Assembly (NCBI RefSeq): GCF_900113835.1
Contig: NZ_FOQV01000006.1
Coordinates: forward strand, 1 to 64,000
Origin: Allobosea sp. OK403
GTDB taxonomy: Bacteria; Pseudomonadota; Alphaproteobacteria; Rhizobiales; Beijerinckiaceae
Length of the DNA: 64,000 bases
Direction of reading: 5' to 3'
Shown: in pieces, positions 1 through 8,387 of the stretch
Layout: the number at the start of each line of letters is the position of its first letter
How positions within the stretch are numbered: position 1 is the stretch's first letter
Program-made: the position numbers and the translations under genes
Notes under the pieces: generated by a model
Seen by the model: the letters and a program-made list of their open reading frames with translations, nothing else
What the model was told of the DNA's origin: nothing
The model's database searches: none

Positions 1-1034
1 TGGAGGGATGTTGAGGAGGTCGTGTACTGGAAGGTCAGTCGCTTGTCGGGATAGACGTAGCGATGGGCTTTTTGGGCGGCGAGCGCGGCCTCGTGGAAGC
101 CCGAGAGGATGAGCTTGAGCTTGCCGGGATAGGTGTTGATGTCGCCGATGGCGAAGATGCCAGGCGTCGAGGTCTCGAACTTCTCGGTATCGGCCGGGAT
201 CAGGTTCTCGTGGAGATTGAGGCCCCAATCGGCGATCGGCCCGAGCTTCATGGTCAGCCCGAAGAAGGGCAGAAGCGTATCGCAGGCGATCTCGAAGGTC
301 TGACCTTCGCTGTCCCGGCAGATCGCGGCCTGGAGCGCCGAGCCTTCGCCCTTGAGGCTGGTGACCTGGCCGAGCTTCATCTCCATCTGGCCGGATGCGA
401 CGAGCGCGCGCATCTGCTCGACCGAATGGGGCGCGGCGCGGAAATCGTCGCGGCGATGCATCAGCGTGACGCGTTTGGCGATCGGCTGCAGGTTGAGCGT
501 CCAGTCGAGCGCTGAGTCACCGCCGCCGACGATCAGGATGTCGCGACCGCGGAAGGCCTCCATCTTGCGCACGGCATAGAACACCGCGTTGCCCTCATAG
601 GCCTCGATGCCGGGGATCGGCGGCTTCTTGGGCTGGAACGAGCCGCCGCCGGCGGCGACGATGACGGTCTTGGTCTCGAACACCGTGCCGGCATCGGTGG
701 TGACGCGGAAGCGCGGGGCGTCTGCCGTGCCGATCGGCTCCAGCGCCTCGATCATCTGGTTCAAGTGGAAGGTCGGGCCAAACGGCTTGATCTGCTCGAC
801 GAGATTGTCGACCAGGCCCTGGCCGGTGACGATCGGAAAGCCCGGAATGTCGTAGATCGGCTTCTCCGGATAGAGCTCGGCGCATTGCCCGCCGACCTTG
901 GGCAGGATGTCGACCAGATGCGCCTTGATGTCGAGCAACCCCAGCTCGAAAACCGCAAACAACCCGCACGGACCCGCGCCGACTATCACGACATCCGTGG
1001 TGATGACCTCACCGGGAACGGCCACGTCGCTCAT
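1..1034 (-). CDS. NAD(P)/FAD-dependent oxidoreductase, ferredoxin-NADP reductase type 2 (3' end cut by window edge)
   Basis: Flavoprotein expected to move electrons between NADPH and ferredoxin or flavodoxin in the cytoplasm. The start ATG at 1034 gives MSDVAVPGEV, followed by an FAD-binding glycine motif VIVGAGPCG (about residues 18-26), a second nucleotide motif ILIVGGGDSALDW for NADPH, and a C-terminal FAD motif GDINTYPGK. The CxxC redox pair of thioredoxin reductase is not visible between the two nucleotide motifs, which favours the YumC-like ferredoxin-NADP reductase group over TrxB. The frame is still open at base 3, so the last few residues lie outside the window; about 344 codons are visible, close to the family's normal length. 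It stands alone on this strand, with the GlcG-like gene upstream. The class is firm, the physiological partner is not. Confidence 0.88.
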   Translation of the reverse strand, partial: MSDVAVPGEVITTDVVIVGAGPCGLFAVFELGLLDIKAHLVDILPKVGGQCAELYPEKPIYDIPGFPIVTGQGLVDNLVEQIKPFGPTFHLNQMIEALEPIGTADAPRFRVTTDAGTVFETKTVIVAAGGGSFQPKKPPIPGIEAYEGNAVFYAVRKMEAFRGRDILIVGGGDSALDWTLNLQPIAKRVTLMHRRDDFRAAPHSVEQMRALVASGQMEMKLGQVTSLKGEGSALQAAICRDSEGQTFEIACDTLLPFFGLTMKLGPIADWGLNLHENLIPADTEKFETSTPGIFAIGDINTYPGKLKLILSGFHEAALAAQKAHRYVYPDKRLTFQYTTSSTSL

Positions 1035-1184
1035 CTCATTTCCTTTGAAGCGTTCAAAAATTCGGCAAACCGAACAGCGCCGCGCGTGACATGATGCCTC
1101 GCGCGGCGTCTGGCAAGTGTTTTTGGGTTCGGCGCATGTTTTCGCGAGAGCAATGCTCTCGACTTTTGGAGCCGGTCACGTTTT

Positions 1185-1214
1185 TCGCATTCGGACGGAA
1201 CCGTCCGAATGCGA
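1185..1214. repeat. Perfect 14-bp inverted repeat with AA loop
   Basis: The arms TCGCATTCGGACGG and CCGTCCGAATGCGA flank two A residues. Neither side is followed by a clear T run, so it reads more like an intergenic palindromic repeat than a simple terminator. A second small palindrome (CGAGAGC-AAT-GCTCTCG) lies just before it at 1145-1161. Both sit in the gap upstream of the ferredoxin-NADP reductase gene and downstream of the GlcG-like gene. Confidence 0.6.
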
Positions 1215-1220
1215 CGTGAT

Positions 1221-1649
1221 CTAGGCGCCAGTGTCGGCCCTGAGCCCGGCAGCGGTGATTCCGGCGACGGCGGCCGCCTCGTCATTGTCCGAGGTGTCGC
1301 CGGAGACGCCGACCGCGCCGAGCAGCATGTTGTTCGTGTCGCGGATCAGCACGCCACCGGGCACCGGCACGAGCGAGCCGCCGACCGCATGCGTCGCCGC
1401 CTCGATGAAATAGGGCCGCTCCTGCGCCATCTTGTGGAGGGCGCGCGAGCCGAGCCCCATCGCGATCGAGCCGTGGGCCTTGCCGAGTGCGATCTCACCA
1501 CGCTTCAGGCTGGTGCCGTCCTGCGCCGCGAAGACCTTCTGCGCGCCGCGCGCGTCGAGAACTGCGATGGTGAGCGGCTTAAAGCCGCTCTTTTCGGCAT
1601 AGGAGAGAGCGGTTGCGAGAATGGTCTGGGCCTGGGCGAGCGTCAGCAT
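1221..1649 (-). CDS. GlcG/HbpS-family heme-binding-like protein
   Basis: A 142-residue protein covering the whole GlcG/HbpS (DUF336) fold: N-terminal helix LTLAQAQTILATAL, then AEKSGFKPLTIAVLDARGA and the characteristic glycine-rich end GGVLIRDTNNMLLGAVGVSGDTSDNDEAAA. Members bind heme or cobalamin-like ligands or occur beside glycolate and diol genes without a settled function. I chose the ATG at 1649 because GGAG lies just upstream; the frame is open further upstream but runs into a tandem repeat and the divergent LysM gene. There is no signal peptide, so it is probably cytoplasmic. The family is firm, the ligand unknown. Confidence 0.85.
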   Translation of the reverse strand: MLTLAQAQTILATALSYAEKSGFKPLTIAVLDARGAQKVFAAQDGTSLKRGEIALGKAHGSIAMGLGSRALHKMAQERPYFIEAATHAVGGSLVPVPGGVLIRDTNNMLLGAVGVSGDTSDNDEAAAVAGITAAGLRADTGA

Positions 1650-1664
1650 CGGGGGAACTCCGTC

Positions 1665-1733
1665 GGTGTCCTGGGCTGGTGTCTTGGGGCAGGTGTCTTG
1701 GGGCAGGCGTCCTGGGGCAGGTGTCCTGGGGCG
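1665..1733. repeat. 14-bp tandem repeat, about five copies
   Basis: The unit GGTGTC(C/T)TGGGGCA occurs at 1678-1691, 1692-1705, 1706-1719 and 1720-1733, preceded by a degenerate 13-bp copy at 1665-1677. It lies immediately upstream of the GlcG-like start codon, inside the region that should hold the promoters of that gene and of the divergent LysM gene. Confidence 0.85.
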
Positions 1734-1908
1734 CTTGTGCCAGCCCGTCATTACGGGGGGAAGAGGCCGCCGCGTCAGAGCAGTTGTGCCGAAAAGGGCC
1801 TGTCGGGTGACGCAAGGAAGAGTTGTATTCGCGCAAAAATGCAACGCCTGTCTTGAACTTATCATGCTGAGAGGGCTTGATATGCCCCCCAACAGATGGA
1901 GAAGCCTC

Positions 1909-2352
1909 ATGGGTCTGTTCAGTTTCATCAAGGATGCGGGCGCGAAGATTTTCGGCTCGACACCAGCCAAGGCCGCCACGGCGGACGAGTTGCAGAAAGA
2001 GCTGGCCGGTCATGGCTTGCCGTCCGACGTCGCGATCTCGATCGATGGCGACAAGGTGAAGGTCTCGGGCACGGCGGTCTCGACCGAGCAGGCCGAGAAG
2101 ATCATCCTGGCGCTGGGGAACACGACCGGGGTCGCCTCGGTCGAATCCGATCTCGCGGTGACCAAGGAAGCCGCTCCCGCCGTGTTCTACACGGTCAAGA
2201 AGGGCGACACGCTCTGGAAGATTGCCGAAGAGCATTACGGCAAGGGCCAGGGCGCCAAATACACCGACATCGTCAAGGCCAATACGCCGCCGGTGAAAAA
2301 CCCCGACCTGATCCAGCCGGGCTGGGTGCTACGGATTCCGGCGCAGGCCTGA
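1909..2352 (+). CDS. BON and LysM domain protein, Kbp/YgaU-like
   Basis: A 147-residue protein with a BON domain (about residues 22-85, including the GxKVxVSGTAVS pattern and VASVESDL) followed by a LysM domain (about 92-145: FYTVKKGDTLWKIAEEHYGKG, then NPDLIQPGWVLRIP). The architecture and length match E. coli Kbp (149 residues), a cytoplasmic K+-binding protein. No signal peptide is visible, as in Kbp. The ATG at 1909 is preceded by GGAG; a longer frame upstream would run through the tandem repeat and is unlikely. Function as a K+ sensor is inferred from the family. Confidence 0.88.
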   Translation: MGLFSFIKDAGAKIFGSTPAKAATADELQKELAGHGLPSDVAISIDGDKVKVSGTAVSTEQAEKIILALGNTTGVASVESDLAVTKEAAPAVFYTVKKGDTLWKIAEEHYGKGQGAKYTDIVKANTPPVKNPDLIQPGWVLRIPAQA

Positions 2353-2482
2353 GCGAGGTTCCGCTCGATCCGGCGACGGATCCCAAGACCGGCTGCGTCC
2401 CCCAGGCGCAGCCGCAAAACCCGCCCCGAGCGGGCACCGGCGCCGAGGCCCAGCCAACGGCTGGCTCTCCATAATTTCCTGC

Positions 2483-2680
2483 ATGGGGATATGCGCGGAT
2501 CGTTTCAGCCGGGTCTTCGGGCGGCGATCGCCGAGTTCCGTTTACGCCAGATCGATGCGCGCCAAGCTGTTCGGTCAAGATACCTGCCGTCGGCGAATTG
2601 ATCGGGAAGACTGCATCCGGCTCGGCATCGTGGTGGCAATTCCGGCGCTCACGCTCTATCTGGTAAATCTGCTGGATTGA
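2483..2680 (+). CDS. Hypothetical small protein with one C-terminal membrane segment
   Basis: A 65-codon frame ending in a hydrophobic stretch (RLGIVVAIPALTLYLVNLLD) that could form one transmembrane helix. The N-terminal half is Arg/Ser-rich and not distinctive; an internal ATG near 2555 would give a 41-residue version. The stop abuts the rhodanese gene. I do not recognise a family, and the frame could be fortuitous in this GC-rich DNA. Confidence 0.3.
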   Translation: MGICADRFSRVFGRRSPSSVYARSMRAKLFGQDTCRRRIDREDCIRLGIVVAIPALTLYLVNLLD

Positions 2681-2694
2681 GCTGGAGATGCGCC

Positions 2695-3009
2695 TTGATC
2701 GTGAAGGATCTCGATATCGACGCCGTCAAGGCCGGACTTGCGGATGGGTCGATCCTGGTGGTCGATGTGCGCGAGCCGCATGAATTCGCCGCCGGCCATA
2801 TTCCCGGCTCGACCTCGCTGCCGCTCTCGCAATTCGATCCTGCCGCCATTCCCGACGAGCCCGGCAAGCGTGTCATCTTCTCCTGCGCTGCCGGCGTACG
2901 CTCGCTGCGCGCGCTCGAATTCGCGCAATCGGCGGGGCTCGACATCGACAGCCATTATCTCGGCGGCTTCAAGGATTGGGCGATGCGAGGCGAGCCGGTC
3001 GAGCACTGA
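2695..3009 (+). CDS. Single-domain rhodanese-like protein
   Basis: One rhodanese domain of about 104 residues: VVDVREPHEFAAGHIPGS near the N-terminus and the active loop CAAGVRS with the catalytic cysteine, followed by HYLGGFKDWAMRGEPVE. Such proteins transfer sulfane sulfur from a persulfide on the Cys. No signal peptide is seen, so it should be cytoplasmic. No good ATG exists; TTG at 2695 is favoured because CTGGAG lies just upstream, with TTG 2677 and GTG 2701 as alternatives. Confidence 0.87.
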   Translation: MIVKDLDIDAVKAGLADGSILVVDVREPHEFAAGHIPGSTSLPLSQFDPAAIPDEPGKRVIFSCAAGVRSLRALEFAQSAGLDIDSHYLGGFKDWAMRGEPVEH

Positions 3010-3063
3010 AGGCTTGACCGGGCCTGCAGCCTTCGAGCCCTGGCGGATGACGAGGATTCAGAC

Positions 3064-4014
3064 ATGCCGATTTCCCTGTTTCTCCGCAGCGCGGCCTTTG
3101 CCTGCGCGCTGCTGGCGCTGACACCTGCCGGCGCCCAGGCTCAGGGAGCGGCGACAACTGCCGCGCCAGCCGCTGACGAGGCTGGCCTCCAGGCCGCCAT
3201 CGCCAAGTCCAACGCCTATACCGCCCTGATGAACCGGACACTGCGCGCGATCCAGTCCTGGGAGCGCTATGCGAGCTGGGTCGACATGAAGAAGGGGCCG
3301 ACCGGCAAGGAGCGCTACATCGATTACGGGCTCTACAGCCTCTACGACGTCGCCGGCGAGATCAAACGTGCCGAGGAGGCTGCGACCCACGCGCCGATGC
3401 TGCCGGAGATCGACCAGACGATCGGGCGCTACATCAAGGCCTATCAGGAGCTTGCGCCGCTGATCACCAGGGCGGAGCGCTATTACGAGCGCAAGGATTA
3501 TCGCGACGACAACGCTGCCGAGGGGCGCAGCCTGCACATGTTGATGGTGCCGGCCGCAAAAACCTTCCTCGATGAGCGCGCGACGCTCGATGCCCAGATG
3601 CGCGTCTACAAGAAAGGGCTCGATCAACGCGAGCTCGCCGCCGTCGAGCAGCGGGAAGGTCGCTCGGTGCGCTGGCAGGTCCGCAACGTCATGATCAACG
3701 CCCGGGGGGTGATGGATCTGATGCCGAGCAATGAGAAGCCTATCGTCGACCTCAAGGCGTTCGACGCGGCCGTGGCCGATTATGCCGGCGCGGTGCGCGA
3801 GATGGACCGCTTCAAGGAGACCGAGCCCAAAGGCGTGCCCTTCATCGAAAGCCAGGCGAGTTCCTGGCTCGGCCGGCTGAGGGATTTTCGCGACAAACTC
3901 AGCCGTGGCAAGGGCGATGTCCGGCGCGGTGCAGCCAGCGACGCGAACTGGCTCGTCAGCTCCTACAACACCATGGTCTCGCTATCGGAGACCGCGATCC
4001 GCACCGCCCGCTGA
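3064..4014 (+). CDS. DUF3829 (YiiG-like) secreted protein
   Basis: A 316-residue protein with a clear Sec signal peptide (SLFLRSAAFACALLALTPAGAQA, cleavage near residue 26). The rest is mostly helical and charged with no catalytic motif I recognise; the pattern of YxALMNRxxxxxxSWERY, followed by long helices and SYNTMVSLSE at the end, resembles the DUF3829/YiiG family of periplasmic or lipoprotein-like proteins of unknown function. There is no lipobox cysteine here. It is probably periplasmic. It stands between the rhodanese and the molybdenum hydroxylase with no evident operon partner. Confidence 0.7.
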   Translation: MPISLFLRSAAFACALLALTPAGAQAQGAATTAAPAADEAGLQAAIAKSNAYTALMNRTLRAIQSWERYASWVDMKKGPTGKERYIDYGLYSLYDVAGEIKRAEEAATHAPMLPEIDQTIGRYIKAYQELAPLITRAERYYERKDYRDDNAAEGRSLHMLMVPAAKTFLDERATLDAQMRVYKKGLDQRELAAVEQREGRSVRWQVRNVMINARGVMDLMPSNEKPIVDLKAFDAAVADYAGAVREMDRFKETEPKGVPFIESQASSWLGRLRDFRDKLSRGKGDVRRGAASDANWLVSSYNTMVSLSETAIRTAR

Positions 4015-4112
4015 GCGATGCGCTGCATGCATCCCGGCGTGTCGCGTGCTGGGGTGACTGAGCTTCGTTTCTAGGCCAGTCTTTCATTCGACTTATCTGA
4101 GGATATCGGCTC

Positions 4113-6422
4113 ATGCGTCCCATGAAATTCGGATTCGGCCAGCCCGTGCGGCGTGTCGAGGATCACCGCCTGACCACGGGCGCAGGTCGTTACACGGATG
4201 ATACGGCCGTCGAGGGCGCGCTGCATGCCTTCGTGCTGCGCTCGCAATATGCGCATGCCAAATTCACGATCCGGGACAAGAGCGCGGCGCGCAAGATGAA
4301 GGGCGTGAAGCTGATCCTGACGGGCGAGGACGTCGCCCATCTCGGCGGCATTCCCTGCAAGGGTCTGATCAAGACGATCTCGGGCGAGCCGGTCGTGCCG
4401 TTGCCCGTGCCGGTGCTGCCGACCGACATCGTGCGCCATGTCGGCGAGGCGGTCGCCTTCATCGTCGCCGAGACTCTCGACCAGGCGCGCGACGCGGCCG
4501 AGGCCATCGACATCTCCTGGGAGACGCTGCCCTCGATCACCGGTATCGCCGCTGCGCTGGAGCCCAAGGCGCCGCAGGTCTGGCCGGACCGGCCGGGCAA
4601 TGTCGCCTTCGAGGCCGAGCAGGGCGACAAGGCCAAGACCGAGGAGGCTTTCGCCAAGGCCGACCGCACCGTCTCCGTCACCATCGTCAACAACCGGCTC
4701 GCCTCCAATTATATGGAGACGCGTGCCTGCATCGCCGAATACGACAAGGAGACGAAGCGCTGGACCCTGACGCTCGGCAGCCAGGGCAGCCATGGCACGC
4801 GCGACATCCTGGCGAGCTATATCCTGAAGGTCGATCCCAAGCGCATCCGCGTCGTCACGCCCGATGTCGGCGGCGGCTTCGGCACCAAGATCTTCATGTA
4901 TCGCGAATACCCGCTGACGATGGTCGCTGCCGAGATGCTGAAGCGCCCGGTGCGCTGGGTCTCCGACCGCACCGAGCATTTCCTCGCCGACACCCATGGT
5001 CGCGCCAATCTCGCCACGGCGACGGTCGCGCTCGACAAGAAGGGCAAGTTCATCGCCCTCAAAGTCGATCTCGCCGCCGAGATGGGCTCCTATCTTTCCC
5101 AGTACGGACCCTTCATCCCCTGGGTCGGGACCACGATGACGCCGGGCTGCTACGCCATTCCCGCCGTCCATGTGCGCTTCAGGGGCGTGCTGACGAATAC
5201 GACGCCAGTCGATGCCTATCGCGGCGCCGGCCGCCCCGAGGCGGCCTATCTGATCGAGCGGCTGGTCGATGCGGTCGCGCGCGAGACCGGCAAGACGCCC
5301 GACGCCGTGCGCGTGCTCAACTTCGTCAAGCCGGGCGAGATGCCGCACAAGACCCAGACCGGGCCGGTCTATGATTCCGGCGAGTTCGAGGGGCATATGC
5401 GCCGCGCCATGGAAGTGGCGGACTGGAAGGGCTTCAAGAGCCGCCTCAAGGCCTCGACCAAGGCCGGCAAGATCCGCGGCATCGGCCTCGCCTGCTATAT
5501 CGAAGCCTGCGGTGGCGGCGGGCCAGAGAGTTCGACCGTGATCCTCGAGAAGGACGGCATGGTGACCGTGTTGATCGGCACCCAGTCGAACGGGCAGGGG
5601 CATGAGACCGCCTATTCGCAGCTGGTCTCGCAGCATCTCGACATTCCGATGGACCGCATCCGCGTCATCCAGGGCGATACCGACAAGGTCGAGACCGGCT
5701 CGGGCACCGGCGGATCGCGTTCGATCCCGGTCGGCGGCGCAGCGCTCGACAAGGCGACCGCAATCCTCTCCGACAATCTCAAGCAACTCGCCTCGGAGAA
5801 GCTTGAGGCCGGTGTCGGCGATCTCGAGATCGTCGATGGCGCGGTGCGCGTCGTCGGCACCGACAAGGCGCTCGACCTCGCCGCCATCGCTGCGCTGCCG
5901 GGAGCGACCTCAGCCATGCTCAAGGTTCACCAGAGCTGGCAGCCGCCGGAGGCGACCTATCCCAACGGCACTCATGTCTGCGAATTGGAGGTCGATCCCG
6001 GCACCGGGGCGACCGCGATCCTCAATTATGTCGTGGTCGATGATTTCGGCGTAACCCTGAACCCTATCATGCTGCAAGGGCAGGTCCATGGCGGCGCGGC
6101 GCAAGGTATTGGCCAGGCTCTGATGGAGGAGATCCGCTTCGACGCCGAGGGGCAGATGCTGACCGCGACCTTCATGGACTATGCCCTGCCACGTGCGGTC
6201 GACGTGCCCAACTTCCATTTCGAGACGCGCAATGTGCGCTGCCTCACCAATGCGTTGGGTGTGAAGGGCGCGGGTGAGGCGGGCGCCATCGGAGCTTGCC
6301 CGGCCGTGATGAATGCGATGGTGGACGCGCTCGATCGCGCGGCCGGCATCAGGGCGATCGACATGCCGGCGACCCCGATCAAGGTCTTCAATGCGCTGAA
6401 GCAGGCCGGGTATCCGCTCTAG
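4113..6422 (+). CDS. Xanthine dehydrogenase-family molybdopterin-binding large subunit, form II CoxL-like
   Basis: A 769-residue large subunit of the molybdenum hydroxylase family, which oxidises aldehydes, purines or related substrates at a Mo-cytosine-dinucleotide centre. Visible markers: N-terminal GRYTDDTAVEGALHAFVLRSQYAHA, the cofactor-contact region GGGFGTKIF, the loop AYRGAGR in place of the AYxCSFR of true CO dehydrogenase, CGGGGPESS, and the C-terminal GAGEAGAIG carrying the catalytic Glu. AYRGAGR places it with form II CoxL proteins, whose substrate is usually not CO. It is full length and unfused. The iron-sulfur and FAD subunits that normally accompany it are not next to it nor anywhere in the window. 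The start ATG at 4113 begins MRPMKFGFGQPVRR, typical for the family. Confidence 0.9.
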   Translation: MRPMKFGFGQPVRRVEDHRLTTGAGRYTDDTAVEGALHAFVLRSQYAHAKFTIRDKSAARKMKGVKLILTGEDVAHLGGIPCKGLIKTISGEPVVPLPVPVLPTDIVRHVGEAVAFIVAETLDQARDAAEAIDISWETLPSITGIAAALEPKAPQVWPDRPGNVAFEAEQGDKAKTEEAFAKADRTVSVTIVNNRLASNYMETRACIAEYDKETKRWTLTLGSQGSHGTRDILASYILKVDPKRIRVVTPDVGGGFGTKIFMYREYPLTMVAAEMLKRPVRWVSDRTEHFLADTHGRANLATATVALDKKGKFIALKVDLAAEMGSYLSQYGPFIPWVGTTMTPGCYAIPAVHVRFRGVLTNTTPVDAYRGAGRPEAAYLIERLVDAVARETGKTPDAVRVLNFVKPGEMPHKTQTGPVYDSGEFEGHMRRAMEVADWKGFKSRLKASTKAGKIRGIGLACYIEACGGGGPESSTVILEKDGMVTVLIGTQSNGQGHETAYSQLVSQHLDIPMDRIRVIQGDTDKVETGSGTGGSRSIPVGGAALDKATAILSDNLKQLASEKLEAGVGDLEIVDGAVRVVGTDKALDLAAIAALPGATSAMLKVHQSWQPPEATYPNGTHVCELEVDPGTGATAILNYVVVDDFGVTLNPIMLQGQVHGGAAQGIGQALMEEIRFDAEGQMLTATFMDYALPRAVDVPNFHFETRNVRCLTNALGVKGAGEAGAIGACPAVMNAMVDALDRAAGIRAIDMPATPIKVFNALKQAGYPL

Positions 6423-6530
6423 GAGCGGGCTGCGAAGAAGTGGGAGCCGGTTTTTCGTTTGGATCCGGCTCTCGCTCTTCGATGAGCGACGGATTCAGGC
6501 CTCAGGGGATCACTTGGTGAACCCTGAGGT
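6423..6530. repeat. Degenerate copy of dispersed intergenic repeat family B
   Basis: Begins at the stop codon of the CoxL-like gene and shows the same order of blocks as the better copies at 42807-42937 and 59323-59451: AAGTGGGAGCCGGTTTTTCG, a CTCTTCGATGAG segment, GACGGATTCAG, and a closing palindrome around GGGATCAC. It is diverged from them but recognisable by eye. Confidence 0.6.
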
Positions 6531-6679
6531 CGTTTGGCGCTAATGCAAGATTGTATTTGCTATAATGCAAATGCCAATCGCGTGAGACCGGCTTGGCGAC
6601 AGCGCTCGGCTGTTGTGATCTGGAAAGGTTCTAACCGGCGTCATCCTGAGCGCCGGGAAGCCTTCGGGGATGACGACGC

Positions 6680-7111
6680 ATGATCCGCTTTGCTCTTGCC
6701 GCCACTGTTCTGGTGCTCGGTTTTTCCGCCGTCATGGCTCAATCCGATCCGGTCGTGGAACGGAAGGCCACGATGAAGGCGATCGGTGGAGCCACCGGGC
6801 TCGGCGCCAAGATCGCCAAGGGCGAGGAGGCGTTCGACGCCGCCAAGGTCCAGGGCATCTTCAAGACCTATGTCGACTCCGGCAAGAAGATGGAGACGCT
6901 GTTTCCCGACAGCTCCAAGAACGGCGACACCACCGCCGGCCCGAAGATCTGGGAAGATCAGGCTGGCTTCAGGGCGTTACAGGTCAAGTTCGAAAATGAT
7001 GCCGCGGCTGCGGCGACTGCCACCACCGATCTCGCCTCGTTCCGCACCGCATTCGGCACCGTCACCAAGAACTGCGCCGCCTGCCACGAGACCTATCGTA
7101 TCAAGAAGTGA
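6680..7111 (+). CDS. Cytochrome c-556/c'-type protein
   Basis: A 143-residue secreted cytochrome with a signal peptide ending near VMAQS and a single heme-attachment motif CAACH at the extreme C-terminus (CAACHETYRIKK). A C-terminal CxxCH on a four-helix protein of about 125 mature residues is diagnostic of the cytochrome c'/c-556 group, which act in the periplasm in electron transfer or NO binding. It lies between the CoxL-like gene and a diheme cytochrome on the same strand, but repeats separate them, so a shared operon is not shown. Confidence 0.9.
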   Translation: MIRFALAATVLVLGFSAVMAQSDPVVERKATMKAIGGATGLGAKIAKGEEAFDAAKVQGIFKTYVDSGKKMETLFPDSSKNGDTTAGPKIWEDQAGFRALQVKFENDAAAAATATTDLASFRTAFGTVTKNCAACHETYRIKK

Positions 7112-7192
7112 GCGCCGCCGGTTTTTGACGGCGGCCGGCGGAGCTTTCTGCTGCGTGGCGCGTTCCACCAAGAACGTATCGTCGTGCTTGAA

Positions 7193-7362
7193 CATACGGC
7201 CTCATTCCGGGTTGGCGTTGCTTCGCGACGTGCCGGGGATGAGGTCGTGGTTCTGAGCTAGAGCAATTGCCGATCCAATCGGATCGACAATTGCTCTAGC
7301 TCTTTGTTCTGACGCGTTTTCTTCACGCGGACCGGTATCCACTTCGCTCGAAAACGCTCTAG
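7193..7362. repeat. Composite intergenic repeat: family C fragment plus family A copy
   Basis: From 7193 to 7257 lies a CTCATTCCGGG ... GGATGAG-type palindrome (family C). From 7258 a perfect palindrome CTAGAGCAATTG ... CAATTGCTCTAG (to 7299) leads into the block GACGCGTTTTCTTCACGCG, then TCCACTTCGCTCGAAAACG and CTCTAG at 7362. The second block recurs nearly unchanged at 38.6 and 46.6 kb. This fills the gap between the two cytochrome genes. Confidence 0.8.
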
Positions 7363-7385
7363 ACTGCGCGCAATCTCGGGAGAGG

Positions 7386-8336
7386 ATGAGAATGCTGCTG
7401 CTGCGCCGCCTGCTGGTTACCCTCGTCGCGCTGGCGGCGCTTGGCCTTGCCGGTTTCTATGTGCTGACCGACCCGCGCGTGGTTTCGTCTTCTCCGCAGA
7501 TCGGCGCGCTGCCGGCGCCAGACATCGAGAACGGCAAGCTGCTCTTCGCTGCGGGCGGCTGCTCGTCCTGTCACGCCACGCCCGGCCAGGACGACAAGCT
7601 CAGGCTCGGCGGCGGGCTTGGGCTGGGCTCGCCCTTCGGTACCTTCCATGCCCCCAACATCTCACCGCATACGCGCGACGGCATCGGCAATTGGGGCGTG
7701 AAGGACTTCGTCGATGCGATGGCGACCGGCGTCTCGCCAGCCGGGCAGCATTATTATCCGGCCTTCCCCTATACCTCCTACCGGCTGATCCCGCCCAAGG
7801 CGCTGGCCGATCTCTTCGCCTATATCCGCACGCTCGCGCCGGTCGAGGGCAAGGCCGTGCCGCATGAGTTGCGGTTCCCCTTCAACATCCGCCGTGTCGT
7901 CGGCGGCTGGAAGCTGCTCTTCTTCGACGGTGCCTCGTTCAAGTCCGATCCGGGCAAGAGCGAGGAATGGAATCGCGGCTTCTATCTGGTGAACGGACCG
8001 GGCCATTGCGCCGAATGCCATTCGAGCCGCAACGCGCTCGGCGCCATCGTCCAGGCGACGCGCTTCGCCGGCGGGCCCGACCCGGAAGGCAAGGGCTGGG
8101 TGCCCAACATCACCCAGGCCGAGGACGGCCTGGGCAAATGGTCGAAGGAGGAGATCGCCGAACTGCTCAAGACCGGCTTCACGCCGAGCTTCGACAGCGT
8201 CGGCGGCTCGATGGCGGCGGTGGTGCGCAACATCGCGCAATTGTCGGATGCCGACCGTCTGGCGATGGCGGAGTATCTGAAGTCACTGCCGGCGGTGCAG
8301 GGGCCGGCGAGGCCGGCTGCAGCTCAGAGTAACTGA
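7386..8336 (+). CDS. Membrane-anchored diheme c-type cytochrome
   Basis: A 316-residue protein with an N-terminal signal-anchor (LLVTLVALAALGLAGFYVL) and two cytochrome c domains, each with a heme motif: CSSCH near residue 58 and CAECH near residue 202. Conserved sequence around them (GKLLFAAGGCSSCH, GGLGLGSPFGTFHAPNISPH, YPAFPYTSYRLI) matches the cytochrome subunits of membrane-bound alcohol, aldehyde and gluconate dehydrogenases, which pass electrons to quinone or oxidase in the periplasm. Those normally have three hemes; this one has two. The CoxL-like subunit 1 kb upstream is a conceivable but unproven partner. RBS GAGAGGATG precedes the start; an ATG two codons later is equally possible. 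Confidence 0.88.
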   Translation: MRMLLLRRLLVTLVALAALGLAGFYVLTDPRVVSSSPQIGALPAPDIENGKLLFAAGGCSSCHATPGQDDKLRLGGGLGLGSPFGTFHAPNISPHTRDGIGNWGVKDFVDAMATGVSPAGQHYYPAFPYTSYRLIPPKALADLFAYIRTLAPVEGKAVPHELRFPFNIRRVVGGWKLLFFDGASFKSDPGKSEEWNRGFYLVNGPGHCAECHSSRNALGAIVQATRFAGGPDPEGKGWVPNITQAEDGLGKWSKEEIAELLKTGFTPSFDSVGGSMAAVVRNIAQLSDADRLAMAEYLKSLPAVQGPARPAAAQSN

Positions 8337-8387
8337 CGTTTTCTTTGAAAGCTGCAGGACGATCGCGCGAGGGAAATGCCGTTTTTT

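Noticed and set aside
4071..5786. 571-codon open frame opposite the CoxL-like gene
   Set aside because: The forward frame carries all molybdenum hydroxylase motifs; the reverse frame is a shadow.
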